This document shows positions 34,120 through 44,878 of a stretch of DNA of 64,000 bases, one piece after another. The notes below the pieces were generated by a model that saw only the letters and a program-made list of their open reading frames with translations, searched no databases and was not told the DNA's origin. Location: positions 39,194,189 to 39,258,188 of the forward strand of contig CM035163.1 of assembly GCA_020205615.1 (NCBI GenBank). Reading direction: 5' to 3'. A program made the translations under genes and the position numbers. Source of the stretch: Panax quinquefolius. Its lineage: Eukaryota; Streptophyta; Magnoliopsida; Apiales; Araliaceae. The number at the start of each line of letters is the position of its first letter. Position 1 is the first letter of the stretch.

Positions 34120-34900
34120 ATCACCTCAGAAAGGGTGTGGTAATTTCTTACTTGGAGCTTTTCAAAATGCATTTTATGATTACATGCATGCATGCATTGT
34201 TTTAACATACATCTACAGTAGAGTTAAAAATGCATGACTACCCAATACCTACATTTTGGGAAAATTTTGCCATAGCCCCCTTTGTAAATGGGACTATCCA
34301 CATGCACATAGGCATGACTAGATGGCCATTCAGTAGCACACCTATACACAGTCATATACATACTACATGCATTAATCACATCACAGTAAAAAAATCCGTA
34401 AGTGTAGTCTAATTACCAAGATTATTTTACTTTTGTGCCTTTACTAATTTGTCCTCGGATAGGATAAGAAATGACAGTAAAAGGTGCCAATTTGACTGTT
34501 TCAAAAGTTAAATTTTTTCACATCATTATGTTCAGCATGGTTTAATACTAACATTTGCTATGTTGAATATTTTTTATCAAGTCATATCAGCATGCATACG
34601 CAATGAGCTCTGTTGCAGGTGTACCTGCGGCACTCTTACATGGGTCCCACACCTCCGGCTCGCTCCAGTTAGAGTTGAAAAAGAGGTCTCAAAAGCTAAA
34701 AAGGCCAAATCAGGAATAAAAATGTTACGCGATTGAAGCGGAATAGCCTGGAATCCTGGTTTTGTACGGGTCAGAATTAAACTCCCGTCATCTCATCAGC
34801 ATTCGCCTGAATGCACGGTATACTATACCGATGAGCTCAGCTTTACCAGATCATGCTCAGCAATACCCCACAGAGGTCTGATGTCATCATTTGCAAGGTC
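34120..34900. other. Region upstream of antisense gene A, no gene
   Basis: It is AT-rich with GCATGCATGCAT runs (34183-34197). It should hold the promoter of antisense gene A, but I see no strong TATA box. Confidence 0.4.
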
Positions 34901-34904
34901 ACAA

Positions 34905-35195
34905 CCCTAAACCTCCCCGGCGGGGGTTACAACGCCGAAGCCACAAAATGCTAAACCTTCCCGGCGGGGGTTACAACGCCGAAGTTACAAACTGATAAAG
35001 TATCCCCGGCGAGGGCCACAACGCACATCCTTCAAGCATCCAAGTATCCCCGGCGGGGGTTACAGCGCATTCTCAACCATTGATACACACATCAATGAAG
35101 GTCAAGCAGCCTTGACGTCATGTCAGCCGATGGAAAGTAAACCCATCGAAGCAACTTATATAAGTATCCCCGGCGGCAGTTATAACGCAATGCGA
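34905..35195. repeat. GC-rich tandem repeat with core CCCCGGCGGGGGTTACAACG
   Basis: At least five degenerate units carry the core followed by CGAAG or CA, spaced about 55-65 bp at first and more widely later. Strong local GC content contrasts with the flanks. A related pair of ACACATCAATGAAG(G/C)TCAAGCA segments occurs at 35088 and 35208. Confidence 0.8.
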
Positions 35196-35656
35196 CCATT
35201 GACACATACATCAATGAAGCTCAAGCAACCTTGACAGTGCACCCAGCAGGGATCTATCTGCTAATACACACATCAACAAAGGTCGGGTAACCCTGACGGC
35301 GACAGACTGTTGGCATTAACTTCGACAGAATGAGGAAGTATGTTATACACATCCTCAGACAGACAAATCTTTATCCCCATAGATCTCTTATACACAAGAG
35401 GCACCTCTATGGAATATAAGCCAATGTCTAGGATTCGAGACTTTGGTGATAGCCCCAACGTCAACATCCTTGAAGACTTGGATCGCATGTCCAAGCCATC
35501 ACTGATTGTCATCCTGACAGGATTACCAGGGAACTGACAATCATGCATTATACATTTGCATCATGTTGCTGCACATAGCATCATGTTTACTTTACTTACA
35601 TTTCAAGTGTCTAGGATTCTTTATCCTATCCATGCCTTGCATTGCATGAATATGAT

Positions 35657-35665
35657 AAAGAGGGG
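35657..35665 (+). promoter_or_regulatory. Tat polypurine tract
   Basis: AAAGAGGGG, followed by CATC and then TGTAGACAC, is the expected plus-strand priming site directly upstream of a 3' LTR. Confidence 0.65.
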
Positions 35666-36038
35666 CATCTGTAGACACTCGAAATTTTCTGCACGACTGT
35701 TACTAACATTGCAGGAAAGCAGATTCGTCTTTCGTAGATAACCCTGGAAGATAGCTTACATCCATTTTAGATACTGCCGGAAGTCATTTCCAAACCCGAA
35801 ACACACCCCGGGAATGTCATTTCCAACCCTGGAACACACACCAAAAGGATCATTTCCAACCTCGGAGATAACCCCAAGTTTCGTCCTTGGCGATAACCCC
35901 AAGGAATGATGTTGCAGCTCCGTCAATAACTCCGGAAATGCTTGTTTTTAATACATGCTATCAGCTTCAATCAAACCTCCTGTCGAGGCACTCATACCTC
36001 AGACCCGGAGCTAACACCGTGCAAACAAAGCGCACACG

Positions 36039-36287
36039 AGATGACATTGCGAAGATACAAACAAGCAAATCCAATCTCGATATAACCTCGAAAGCAACGT
36101 CGCTTTCGGCTTCAAACCCGGCGATAACCCCAGTGAAGAGTCAAAACGTCATCTTACCACATCAACATTTTCTCTCAAGATGATATTGAGGTATACCAAC
36201 AAGTAGTCCAATCTCAGATGTAACCCTGAGCATCGTCTGCTTTCAACTCAAACCGGCGATAACCCTGGCGAAGAGTCAAACGTCATC
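36039..36287 (+). repeat. Tandem duplication in Tat U3, two units of about 110-140 bp
   Basis: 36039-36153 and 36179-36287 share GATGA.ATTG, CAATCTC and CCGGCGATAACCC...GAAGAGTCAAA.CGTCATC in the same order. Shorter GCGATAACCCCA motifs precede them from 35860. This arrangement resembles LTR enhancer duplications. Confidence 0.7.
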
Positions 36288-36685
36288 ATGCCCCTTCAAA
36301 CACTTGCGCGTCGTCTCAACACTTCATACATACATATATACAATAATGCCCCACAAGAACCGAGGAGTAACAATCCCGAGTGACTATTACACGTGGCAGT
36401 ACTTTGGATAGAATTTGAAGCTTGAAGACCATGGGCATGGACCCCACTTCCTGACTTCGTACAACCTTTAATCCATGTCATTGCGTAACTCTCGACACAA
36501 GCGGTCCAAAGAAGGTCACATATACCTCGTTCGGATTCTCGAATTGATGTTTTGCAAGTTCGAGCGGATATTACAGTGCACGAGTGCATGTACTTCGAGA
36601 CGACGGGACCCGCGAAGCCCGGGGACACCTCAACCAGCCGCAGGTGTAATTGCGGCTGCCGCATGTACACCTGCAGCTATCAGTC

Positions 36686-36693
36686 TATAAATA
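36686..36693 (+). promoter_or_regulatory. TATA box of Tat 3' LTR
   Basis: TATAAATA lies about 1.0 kb into the LTR and is followed by purine-rich sequence, matching a plant LTR core promoter. Confidence 0.6.
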
Positions 36694-37009
36694 TAGACCT
36701 TGGGGTCAGCTATTTGAAGGGAGAGAGGGAGAGAAAAGGGCGAGGAAGCCCTATCCAATTTACTCTGTACACCCCTATATTGAGTGTTTCCTCTTCTCTA
36801 AATATTTGTTAGCTCACATATTGCTATCTTTTATCCGGCGGGAGCTGAGTGTTTATCCATATAGAGTCATAGAAGTCTACATTAGCAGCCCACTGTAAGC
36901 CTTCTCACATTATATAAATCCTTCTTCTCCAATTAGCACACACTATTATACACATTGAGAGTCGTGTTGTGTGCATTTACCCGAACTTCGGTCCGTGGTT
37001 TTCATTTCT

Positions 37010-37120
37010 GTCTATATATATATATATATACTTATATATATGTATATATTTTATATATGGACTAACATTATCGAGTTATGCCTCGATTGAGCCTAGACTT
37101 ATGTCTGGAGCATTTACTTG

Positions 37121-37155
<35 letters not shown>

Positions 37156-37289
37156 GTTGTCAGACATATCTGATGAGCCTGAATTTTATATCCAGTGCGT
37201 TTACCCGCTTTTATATATATATACTTATAAATATAATTGTTGTCGGACATATCCAGATGAGCACGGATTTACATCCATGCATTCTATCG

Positions 37290-37346
<57 letters not shown>

Positions 37347-37556
37347 TCTGTCAGAGTTCGGAGTTTACTTCGTGGCCTTTTACAGCTTTATTTGCATTTC
37401 GTCCTGCCTGGAGTTTACTTCGTGGCAGTTGATCGCTTTTATAGCTTTATTTACATTTCATCCTGCCTGGAGTTTACTTCGTGGCAGTTGATCGCTTTTA
37501 CAGCTTTATTTACATTTTGTCCCACCTAGAGTTTACTTCGTGGTGGTTGATCATGT

Positions 37557-37595
<39 letters not shown>

Positions 37596-37700
37596 GATTT
37601 TATATTTTTACATTTCTGATCCCCCATGGAGTTGCTTCGTGGTGGTTGATCAAGTCTGTATATATATATATATATATATTTACAGCTTTTATATATCTAA
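37010..37700 (+). repeat. Minisatellites and (AT)n tracts in Tat 3' LTR
   Basis: There are several (TA)n runs, the longest about 37290-37342. One repeat unit carries AATTGTTGTC(A/G)GACATATC (37152, 37231). A second unit of about 60 bp carries GAGTTTACTTCGTGGCAGTTG and recurs about five times from 37360 to 37650. Apparent ORFs rich in Tyr-Ile here are artefacts of the AT repeats. Confidence 0.85.
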
Positions 37701-38494
37701 CTGCTTACTGCTTTCCATACAAATTACAGTATCATGTGAGCCTAGGAATCATGTGATCACAGATTCAGTTAACTGAATCTAGATTCGGTTCCCATGATGG
37801 ACCTTTTTCAGCTGTGAGCAGCTTGTATATTATTTTTACAGTGTCTGAATTTCCTTGGATGATGGTCATTATGCCTATGAGGAGTTTAAGATCGCAGATA
37901 TTATTTTCTCGAAGATGCTTCGCATCTTGAAAATAAAAGCAAACAAGCCAAACATTTAATAATAAAATGGAAGTATCAAAGGCCTCAATTACTATTGAGC
38001 ACAGGGTTTGAAAAACCTCTTTTTATAAAACTTCATTGCTATATCCTGTTTAAAATTGAATTTTTCATCAATTCAAACCCTATGTATATAGGTGCGAATG
38101 AGGTACAGCACTACTTCCAAATAATTGCACATTGATCCACACACACACACATTCATATAACAGTTTTTTTTAAAAGTGGCAGTCACCGTGGCAACATGGA
38201 TGTCGGGAGGTGCCTAACACCTTCCCTCCGCATAATCAAGCCCCCGGACCCAAAATGAATCTCAGTTTCACAGACCTGTTTAGCAGTGTCAAATCACTGG
38301 GTCAATGTGCAAACCTTTTTTAGTTACGTTGGTGCAACCAGTTAAATACACCAACTGGCGACTCTTAAAGTCAAATCGTTGACATTATACATGTCAAACC
38401 TTTTTCACTTGTTTTTTCAAACAAATCTCACCTTAACATGAGAACACCAAAGAACAAGTAACGAAAAGGGACATTAAAAATCCCGACGTCGACA

Positions 38495-38984
38495 ATTTGT
38501 ATTTTCTGTCCATAGCGACTATTGTTAATAATCGTCGATACTTCTTGTTATCTTGAACTATCATTATTGTTATACCTTGAGAAATCTAAAACTATATTGA
38601 TTTCCCTTTTTATTTTACTTGCTGGGCAAATTTATTGCTCATTCTTGCTTCCCTAAAAACATTTTAGTTAAGGCAGAGAAAGGCGGACCCTCAGGCATTG
38701 ATAAGGGCAAGGGCAAAGCCAATGAGTAGTTGTGTTTAGTGAAGATTATTATATTCATGAAATGACATAAGTTGTACTATGTACTAGTTATATCTAAATA
38801 TGTTTAATTACACTTAAGATAGGTAAGAGATGTTTAAGTTACGAACCCTTGGGATGAGAATAATTATATTATGACAATGTAATTTATTCTATTATTCCGC
38901 TATGTGAGATGATGAATTATTGATAAAGTTAGCACGTGACAACTAAATTTGAGACAAGTGTGGTCTGAATTTGGGGGTGTCACA
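38495..38984 (+). repeat. Chromovirus 5' LTR, right-hand part
   Basis: It matches 48258-48750 of the 3' LTR at roughly 94% by eye over the first 240 bases. It begins immediately after the terminal CA of Tat and ends GTCACA. Confidence 0.85.
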
Positions 38985-38987
38985 GGT

Positions 38988-39004
38988 TGGTATCAAAGCT
39001 GTAG
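38988..39004 (+). promoter_or_regulatory. Primer-binding site for initiator tRNA-Met
   Basis: TGGTATCAAAGCTGTAG starts three bases after the LTR end, with one mismatch to TGGTATCAGAGC. Confidence 0.8.
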
Positions 39005-39199
39005 TTATAAACCTTAGGAGCGAGAGTCCTTAGATTATAACTTAGGAGAACTTAGAAGATAGAGAAGACTCATGTAGAGTTTTCCTAGCGAGAGACTTAG
39101 TGTGTTAAGGGATATAATTTCATTATATACAATGAACTTATGTTTATTTAACATTCTAATGGAGTTGTTGTTTGTTTGTCTTATTTTGGTGGTTGTAGG

Positions 39200-39991
39200 A
39201 TGACTGAAATAGGAGGACCTGGTCGAGTAGTAGAGGAGGAGCCGCATGACATACATGTGGTATTTAAGGCACCATTGATAGCGGAGCCTATATCAGCAGT
39301 GGTCCATATCGATGACGATGATGATGAAGAGGAGATGGTGCCATTACCCGAGGAGTCTGATCCGGAGGAGGAGCCTGAACCCATGGAGGACTCTGACGAG
39401 GCTACTTTTGAGAATCAGATGTTGGGGGAATATGAGAAGCAGATCTTGGAGTTAGGATATAGAATTGAAGAGTTAGAGGCTAAGTCTAGGGAGAGGGAGT
39501 CTGAGTTCCAAAAACTGAGGGACAAAGACCATCAGAGGAAATTAGTGATGCAGGAGATGGAGGTGGAGATTGCTCACCGTAGGGAGGCGGGGATCCAGAT
39601 GGGGACTTTGTTTCACCAATAAGTGGCTAGGAATGTAGAGTTGGCAGGGAAGTTGGAAGAAATTGAGCAGAGAGAGTTGAGCGAGAGGACAGAGAAGGAG
39701 GCTCTCCATACTCAGTTAGAGATGGAGGTGATGGATAGGATTCACTTCAAGGAGAAATAGGAGGAAGCCAATGATAGGGCGAATGATCTAGAGGATGAGG
39801 TGCGGTGCAAGAGAAGGAAGATGAATAAGATGGGCTATGCGGTGTGCACGATCATGGAGAGATTGATCGATAAGGTGAATCACTACCCGACAGAGCAGTG
39901 ACAGACCCGACACACCATAAGCCGAAACTTGGTGGTGCACATCACTCAGAAGGAGTACCAGAGCGCTGTGGAGCGCGTGATGATAGATTGA
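39200..39991 (+). pseudogene. Extra coiled-coil ORF upstream of chromovirus gag
   Basis: ATG at 39200 directly follows an acceptor-like GGTTGTAG|G. One frame runs about 264 codons to TGA near 39989, with stops near 39620, 39758 and 39899. The first 70 residues are very acidic with a D5EEE run. The rest is Glu/Lys/Arg-rich with heptad spacing, predicting a long coiled coil. The related minus-strand element encodes a similar protein at 49908-49351, while the third chromovirus has none. I do not recognise a named family. It could act in particle assembly or RNA binding, but this is a guess. Confidence 0.6.
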
Positions 39992-40334
39992 GTCTAGGTG
40001 TTAGAATTTAGTGGTTATAGTATTGTATTTATTTATGTGTTGTTTAATCTGTTGTTGTTGAACTCTCAGTCTTTTGTGTAAGATGTAAGATAGTTGTAAA
40101 TCCCCAAGTTCTTGAAAAATATTAGAGGGGTGATAAGTAGGTGTTGTCCCCACCTTTTGTGTTAAGAGGGGATATGATGTTGACATTTATAGAAGTACAC
40201 TAGAAAGAATCATGTAATTAATTGGCATATGAATATAAATGATCTTATTTCAGAAACGTGTTATTAAATTTTAATCCTTTTCATTTGAGAAATGTTTAAC
40301 TAATATAATTAGATAATAAAATGAAAATTTTATG
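39992..40334 (+). other. Spacer between extra ORF and gag
   Basis: It is AT-rich with a short homologous block in the minus-strand relative (CACCTTTTGTGTTAAGAGGG, near 40152). It ends in GATGCAG just before the gag ATG, another acceptor-like sequence. Confidence 0.45.
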
Positions 40335-41500
40335 ATGCAGAAAATGCCGCCCAAACGTAGAATAACTTCACCGAAAGATTCGGTTAATGATGAGAGAGGA
40401 CCGGTAGACCCTATACAAAGGCTAGTAGATTTGTTAGGGAAAGCTCTGAGGGGGAGAAATGAACCAGTACCACCCATTCCCTAAGAAGTTCTAGTCACAA
40501 ACTTTAAGGATTTTAGGAGTGTAGGACCTCCAGAATTCGTAGGCACTACCGATCCGATCGTGGCTCAGATGTGGATCAAAAAGATGGAGAAGGCTTTCAC
40601 CATCGATCGTGTAGTTGAAGACCAGAAGATGAAATTTGCAACCTACATGATGAAAGGCAAAGCAAACTACTGATGGGAGGCGAATCAGCAGAGAGCGGGA
40701 GAAGGGATAGTCACTTGGGAGAGATTCAAAACTCTGTTCTTTGAGAATTATTTCAAGAAGAGCATGAAGAATAAGATGGAGGTAAAATTCTTAGAACTTA
40801 AGCAAGGAGATATGACGGTGGCACAATACGCGACTAAGTTCAATGAACTAGCCCGATTTGCTGAACACCAAGTGGTTGATGAAGAGAGGAAAGCTAGGCA
40901 TTTTGAGCAAGGACTGAAACCTTGGTTGTTTAACAAGGTGTCGATTCTTCTGATCGATTCTTTCGCGACATTATTAGAGAAGGCCATTATTATAGAGGGA
41001 GGAAGTGAAGCTTTAAGTCTGTATAACAAAGAGAAGAAGGGTAAGAGCACATGAGGAGATAGCCGAGGAGGAAGCAGTAGCAGTGGAAGTAATTTAGGGA
41101 AAAGGAAGTGGGAGAACAACAACAACAATAACAAAAATTTCAATAATCAAGTGGGGAAGTTTCGTGGAGAGTTTAAGAAGAAGGCAGAAGGATGTCTGAA
41201 GCGTGGGAGGTATCACTAGGGCGAGTGTTGGAAAAGGCGCAGTGTATGTTACAACTATGGCTAAGAGGGGCATATTTCGCCCAACTGCCCAAAGCCAAAG
41301 AAGATCAAAGGTTGTTACGCTTGTGGTTCGGCGGATCACCTGATCAAAGATTGCCCAAAGAAAGGAAGTGGCGGAGGAAGCAGCCAATAAGGAGGAAGTT
41401 GAAACTGCTAGAACGTTGTCCAAGATACAGTAGCTGCAAAGGACATTATGTCAAGTATCATCTTGATCAATGATATAAATGCTTATATATTATTTGATTC
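40335..41500 (+). pseudogene. gag: Chromovirus gag, broken by stops only
   Basis: Starting M-Q-K-M-P-P-K-R-R, the frame includes the capsid block with P-P-E-F-V-G-T-T-D-P, W-E-R-F-K-T-L-F-F-E-N-Y-F and M-T-V-A-Q-Y-A-T-K-F-N-E-L-A-R-F. Asn/Lys-rich sequence and knuckles follow: one intact C-x2-C-x4-H-x4-C (C-Y-A-C-G, about 41310-41352) and one with a Cys replaced by Tyr plus a stop (41245-41285). There are at least seven in-frame stops, and no frameshift is needed to read through to the protease. Confidence 0.8.
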
Positions 41501-41830
41501 AGGTGCCACCTATTCTTTCGTATCTGAGGAATTTGCTAGTCGACTTAATTTACCCCGAGAATGATTAGGAAATCCCCTGAACATAGAAGTTGCGAATAAG
41601 GAAGTAATCCATGTAGAGTATATTTATCGAAATTGTCGTGTAAATATTAGAAGTCATGAACTAAGCAAAAACTTAATCCCGATAAGATTGGGAGAATTTG
41701 ACGTAATATTGGGAATGGATTTGTTGTATAACCATGCTGAGATAATTGACTGTCAGGATAAAAGTGTGCACCTCTAGACTCCAAATAAGTCTAAGGTGGT
41801 ATTTTATGGTAGTTCATCACTTAAGTAATC
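41470..41830 (+). pseudogene. Chromovirus aspartic protease
   Basis: The active site I-L-F-D-S-G-A-T-Y-S-F-V-S is at about 41490-41528, with V-I-L-G-M-D-W-L near 41710. The frame is the same as gag. Stops occur near 41565, 41778 and 41826. The catalytic Asp is retained. Confidence 0.75.
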
Positions 41831-41843
41831 GTGTTGCCTTACG

Positions 41844-42880
41844 ATGATGCAGGCCAAGAAATTGATAAGAAAAGGATGTGTAGGTTACTTAGCGTACATT
41901 GTTGACACTCAAAAAAAGGGAGTAGAAAATAAGGATATATCCGTAGTGAGAGAATTTCAAGATATAGTTTTGAACGATCTGTCTGGTCTTCCGCCAGACA
42001 AAGAAATTGAATTCGTAATAGACTTAGCACCAGGAACTGCACCGATTTCGAAAGCCTCACACCGTATGGTGCCAGTAGAAATGAAGGAATTAATGATACA
42101 ATTATAAGAGTTTCCGGATAAGGGTTACATACGATCGAGTGTGTCTCCTTGGGGAACACCAGTGTTGTTTGTAAAGAAAAAGGATGGATCGATGAGGCTC
42201 TGAATCGATTATCGAGAATTGAACAGAGTGGCGATTAAGAATAGATATCCGTTACCAAGGATAAATGACCTTTTCGACCAACTGAAGAGAGCCAAGTGTT
42301 TCTCGAAGATAGATTTGCGAACGGGTTATCACCAGTTGAAGGTGCGGGAAGAGGATATATCAAAGACGACGTTTCGAACTTGTTATGAACATTTCTAATT
42401 TTTGGTAATGTCATTCGGGTTGACGAATTCTCTGGCAGTGTTTATGGACTTGGTGAACCGAATCTTCAAGCCATTCTTAGATAAATTCGTAGTAGTTTTC
42501 ATCGACGATATACTGATCTACTCAAAGACGAAGGAAGAACACGCCGAACATCTGAAGATGGTTTTAGAGGCGCTAAAGAGGGAGAAGTTGCACACAAAGT
42601 TTTCCAAATGTGAATTTTGGATGAAGAAGGTTCAATTCTTAGGACACGTGGTGGATAAGGATGGAATTTCAGTAGACCCTACGAAAGTGGAAGCAGTGAG
42701 TAATTGGGATCAACTGAAAACGCCAACCGAAGTGAGAAGTTTCTTAGGGTTAGTTGGGTACTATAGAAGATTTCTCCATGATTTTTCTAAGATAGCAACC
42801 CCGTTGACCAATTTAACAAGGAAGACAGTGAAGTTCGTGTGGACGGACAAGTGTGAGGAAAGTTTCCAAGAGCTGAAAAA
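41844..42880 (+). pseudogene. Chromovirus reverse transcriptase, broken
   Basis: Blocks in order are [43 protein letters not shown] and [10 protein letters not shown] at about 42495-42530 (catalytic), then F-L-G-H-V-V and [11 protein letters not shown]. Stops occur near 42105, 42201 and 42396. N-A-P-A has become N-S-L-A. Confidence 0.85.
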
Positions 42881-43300
42881 GAGGTTGAGCGAAGCACCTG
42901 TATTATCATTATCAAAGGATACGGGGGGATTTGTAGTGTATAGTGATGCGTCACATAGAGGACTAAGATGTGTCCTAATGCAACATGTCAAGGTCATTGC
43001 ATATACGTCATGAAAATTGAAGGATTATGAAAAATGATACCCTACTCATGACTTAGAGTTAGCAGCAGTAGTTTTTGCGTTAAAGATTTGGAGACATTAT
43101 TTGTATGGAGAAAAATGTGAGGTGTACGTGGACGACAAGAGTCTAAAATATATCTTCATATAGAAGAAGTTGAACATGCATCAAAGGAGGTGGTTAGAAT
43201 TAATCAAGGATTATGACTGTGATATTCTTTATCACCCGGGGAAGGTGAATGTAGTGGCTGGCACACTAAGTAGGAAGGGAATGGAAAAGTTATTTCAATT
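42881..43300 (+). pseudogene. Chromovirus RNase H
   Basis: [31 protein letters not shown] and Y-V-D-D-K-S-L-K-Y are seen. Stops occur at 43011, near 43032 and near 43161. The final D-A-L-S-R motif reads G-T-L-S-R, losing an Asp. Confidence 0.8.
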
Positions 43301-43319
43301 GAAAACTCAGGAGGAGTTA

Positions 43320-44483
43320 TTTAGGGATATGGAGAAATTGTAGATAGAAGTGAAGGGACCGGAAAGGTCTGAATAGAGATTGTTTGTGGTAGAAGCTCGT
43401 CCGACCTTGTTGGATAGAATAAAGGAATCACAAGAAAAGGATGAAGAATGCAAGAAAATCAGGAAAAGGATCACATAAAATGAGGAAGAAAAATTCAAGA
43501 TGGATAGAGACGGTATTTTGAGATTCGAATGGAGAGTGTGGGTGCCAGCAGTAACCGAGTTGAGGGAAGAAATTTTTCACAAGGCACATAACACAAAGTA
43601 TTCCGTTCATCCAGGAGGCACGAAGATGTACCAGGATTTGAGGCAACATTTTTGGTGGCCTAATTTGAAACGAGAAATCGCGGAGTGCGTTAGTAGATGT
43701 CTTACATGTTAACGAGTCAAAGTAGAGCACCAGAGGCCGAGTGGTCTACTTCAACCGTTGGAAATACCATAGTGGAAATGGGAGAACATTACAATGGACT
43801 TCATGGTAGGACTTCCAGTCACACAGAAAGGTTTTGATGCCATTTGGGTGGTCATAGATCGACTAACGAAGATGACTCATTTTCTGCCGATCAAGATCTG
43901 ATATAGTCTGAATCAGCTAGTGAAACTGTACGTAAAGGAAATTGTTTCACGACATGGAGTGCCGGTATCAATTGTCTTAGACCGAGATTCGCGCTTCATG
44001 TCAAAATTCTTGAAGAGCTTGCAAGGAAGGATGGAAACACAATTAAGGTTAAGTACCGCTTATCATCCGCAGACACACACGCAAAGTGAGCGAACGATAC
44101 AAATGCTGGAGGACATGCTTAGAACTTATGTGATGGACTTCAAAGGAAGTTGGGATGATCACCTACCCCTAGTAGAATTTGCATACAATAATAGTTATTA
44201 TGGGAGTATAGGCATGCCACCGTACGAAGCTCTTTATGGGAGAAAGTATAGAACACCGTTATACTGTGATGAAATCAGAGAGCGAAGGATGCTAGGGTCG
44301 GAATTAGTTCAACAAATCGCAAGTTTGGTGACAATGATAAGAGCTCGACTAGTAGCTGCACAAGATCGCCAGAAGAAGTACGTAGACTTTCATTGTCAGG
44401 ACCGCGACTTTGAAGTCGGAAGTAACGTTTTCTTAAAAGTATCTCTCTGGAAGGGAAAAATATGATTCGGCAAGAAGGGAAAA
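43320..44483 (+). pseudogene. Chromovirus integrase, broken
   Basis: The zinc region is H-P-G-G-T-K-M-Y then F-W-W-P-N-L-K and C-V-S-R-C-L-T-C (43605-43710). Catalytic residues are Asp in T-M-D-F-M-V-G-L-P, Asp in V-L-D-R-D-S-R-F and Glu in Q-S-E-R-T-I-Q (about 44085). All three are retained, and the usual Q-T-D-G-Q has become Q-T-H-T-Q. Stops occur near 43340, 43374, 43476, 43710, 43770, 43900 and 44463. The 43920-44465 part is open. Confidence 0.82.
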
Positions 44484-44834
44484 TTGAGTCTGCGATTCAT
44501 AGGACCATTCGAGATACTGAAGCGAGTGGATGAAGTGGCGTACAAAGTTTCACTACCACCTGAGTTAGAGCACATCCATAACGTGTTTCACATCTCCGTG
44601 TTGCGTCCGTACAAGCCTGACTACAAACACATGATTTCTTACGAGCCTATTCAAGTAGAGAAGAATCCGGCATATGAAGAAATTCATGTCCAGATATTAG
44701 ATATGAAAGAACAGACATTAAGAAATAAAAGTATATCTTCTGCAAAAGTACTTTTGCAAAACCACGATGCCGAGGAGGCCACGTGGGAATTAGAAGATGA
44801 AATGCGAAGAGACTATCCCCATTTATTCGTGTAA
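44484..44834 (+). pseudogene. Chromovirus integrase C-terminus and chromodomain, open
   Basis: The G-P-F-E-I and H-N-V-F-H-I-S-V-L-R-P-Y segments end the integrase. The chromodomain follows with Q-I-L-D, L-R-N-K-S-I, K-V-L-L-Q-N-H and E-A-T-W-E-L-E, ending F-V at TAA 44832-44834. In chromoviruses this domain directs integration to particular chromatin. The classical aromatic cage is incomplete, as is usual for the Tekay type. Confidence 0.85.
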
Positions 44835-44866
44835 CCTTGTACCAATTCTAAGGATGAAATTTTTAT

Positions 44867-44878
44867 AAGGGGGGAGGA
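44867..44878 (+). promoter_or_regulatory. Polypurine tract of the chromovirus
   Basis: AAGGGGGGAGGA lies directly before the TG of the 3' LTR. Confidence 0.85.

Larger units (their letters stand above)
8801..38494 (+). mobile_element. Tat-lineage Ty3/gypsy element, about 18 kb excluding the nested Athila
   Basis: The order is 5' LTR remnant, PBS region, gag, protease, putative intron, RT, RNase H, second (archaeal-like) RNase H, integrase, long 3' region with antisense genes, PPT and 3' LTR. The double RNase H and long post-pol region with antisense ORFs are hallmarks of the Tat lineage (Tat, Ogre and Grande relatives). Integrase is interrupted at 16518/28203 by a minus-strand Athila element with a target duplication. 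The element's own insertion target was a chromovirus LTR, which continues at 38495. All plus-strand genes are broken. Confidence 0.85.
35670..38494 (+). repeat. Tat 3' LTR (about 2.8 kb)
   Basis: It starts TGTAGACAC after a PPT and ends GTCGACA. The last 486 bp match the 5' remnant at 8801-9292. It contains a promoter near 36686, a tandem duplication in U3 and AT-rich minisatellites further on. The right flank ATTTG (38495-38499) begins the target chromovirus LTR. A shorter LTR starting at 38009 is possible but lacks a PPT and a matching target duplication. Confidence 0.7.

Noticed and set aside
33114..34143. Several plus-strand ORFs of 60-140 codons opposite antisense gene A.
   Set aside because: They are shadows of the minus-strand exons, which have domain motifs and splice sites; the plus-strand versions have neither.
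36969..37529. Open plus-strand stretch of 186 codons rich in Tyr and Ile, plus similar neighbours to 37776.
   Set aside because: It is created by (AT)n tracts and minisatellites in the Tat LTR; no domain and no coding composition.
38009..38494. A short 486-bp LTR model for the Tat element (8801-9292 and 38009-38494 as complete LTRs).
   Set aside because: No PPT precedes 38009 and the flanks CTGAA and ATTTG do not match. A PPT, TGTAGACAC start and TATA box support the longer LTR from 35670.
40748..41423. Minus-strand ORFs of 109-131 codons opposite the chromovirus gag.
   Set aside because: They are complementary-frame shadows of the Lys/Glu-rich gag and read as Leu/Phe/Ser-rich low-complexity protein.
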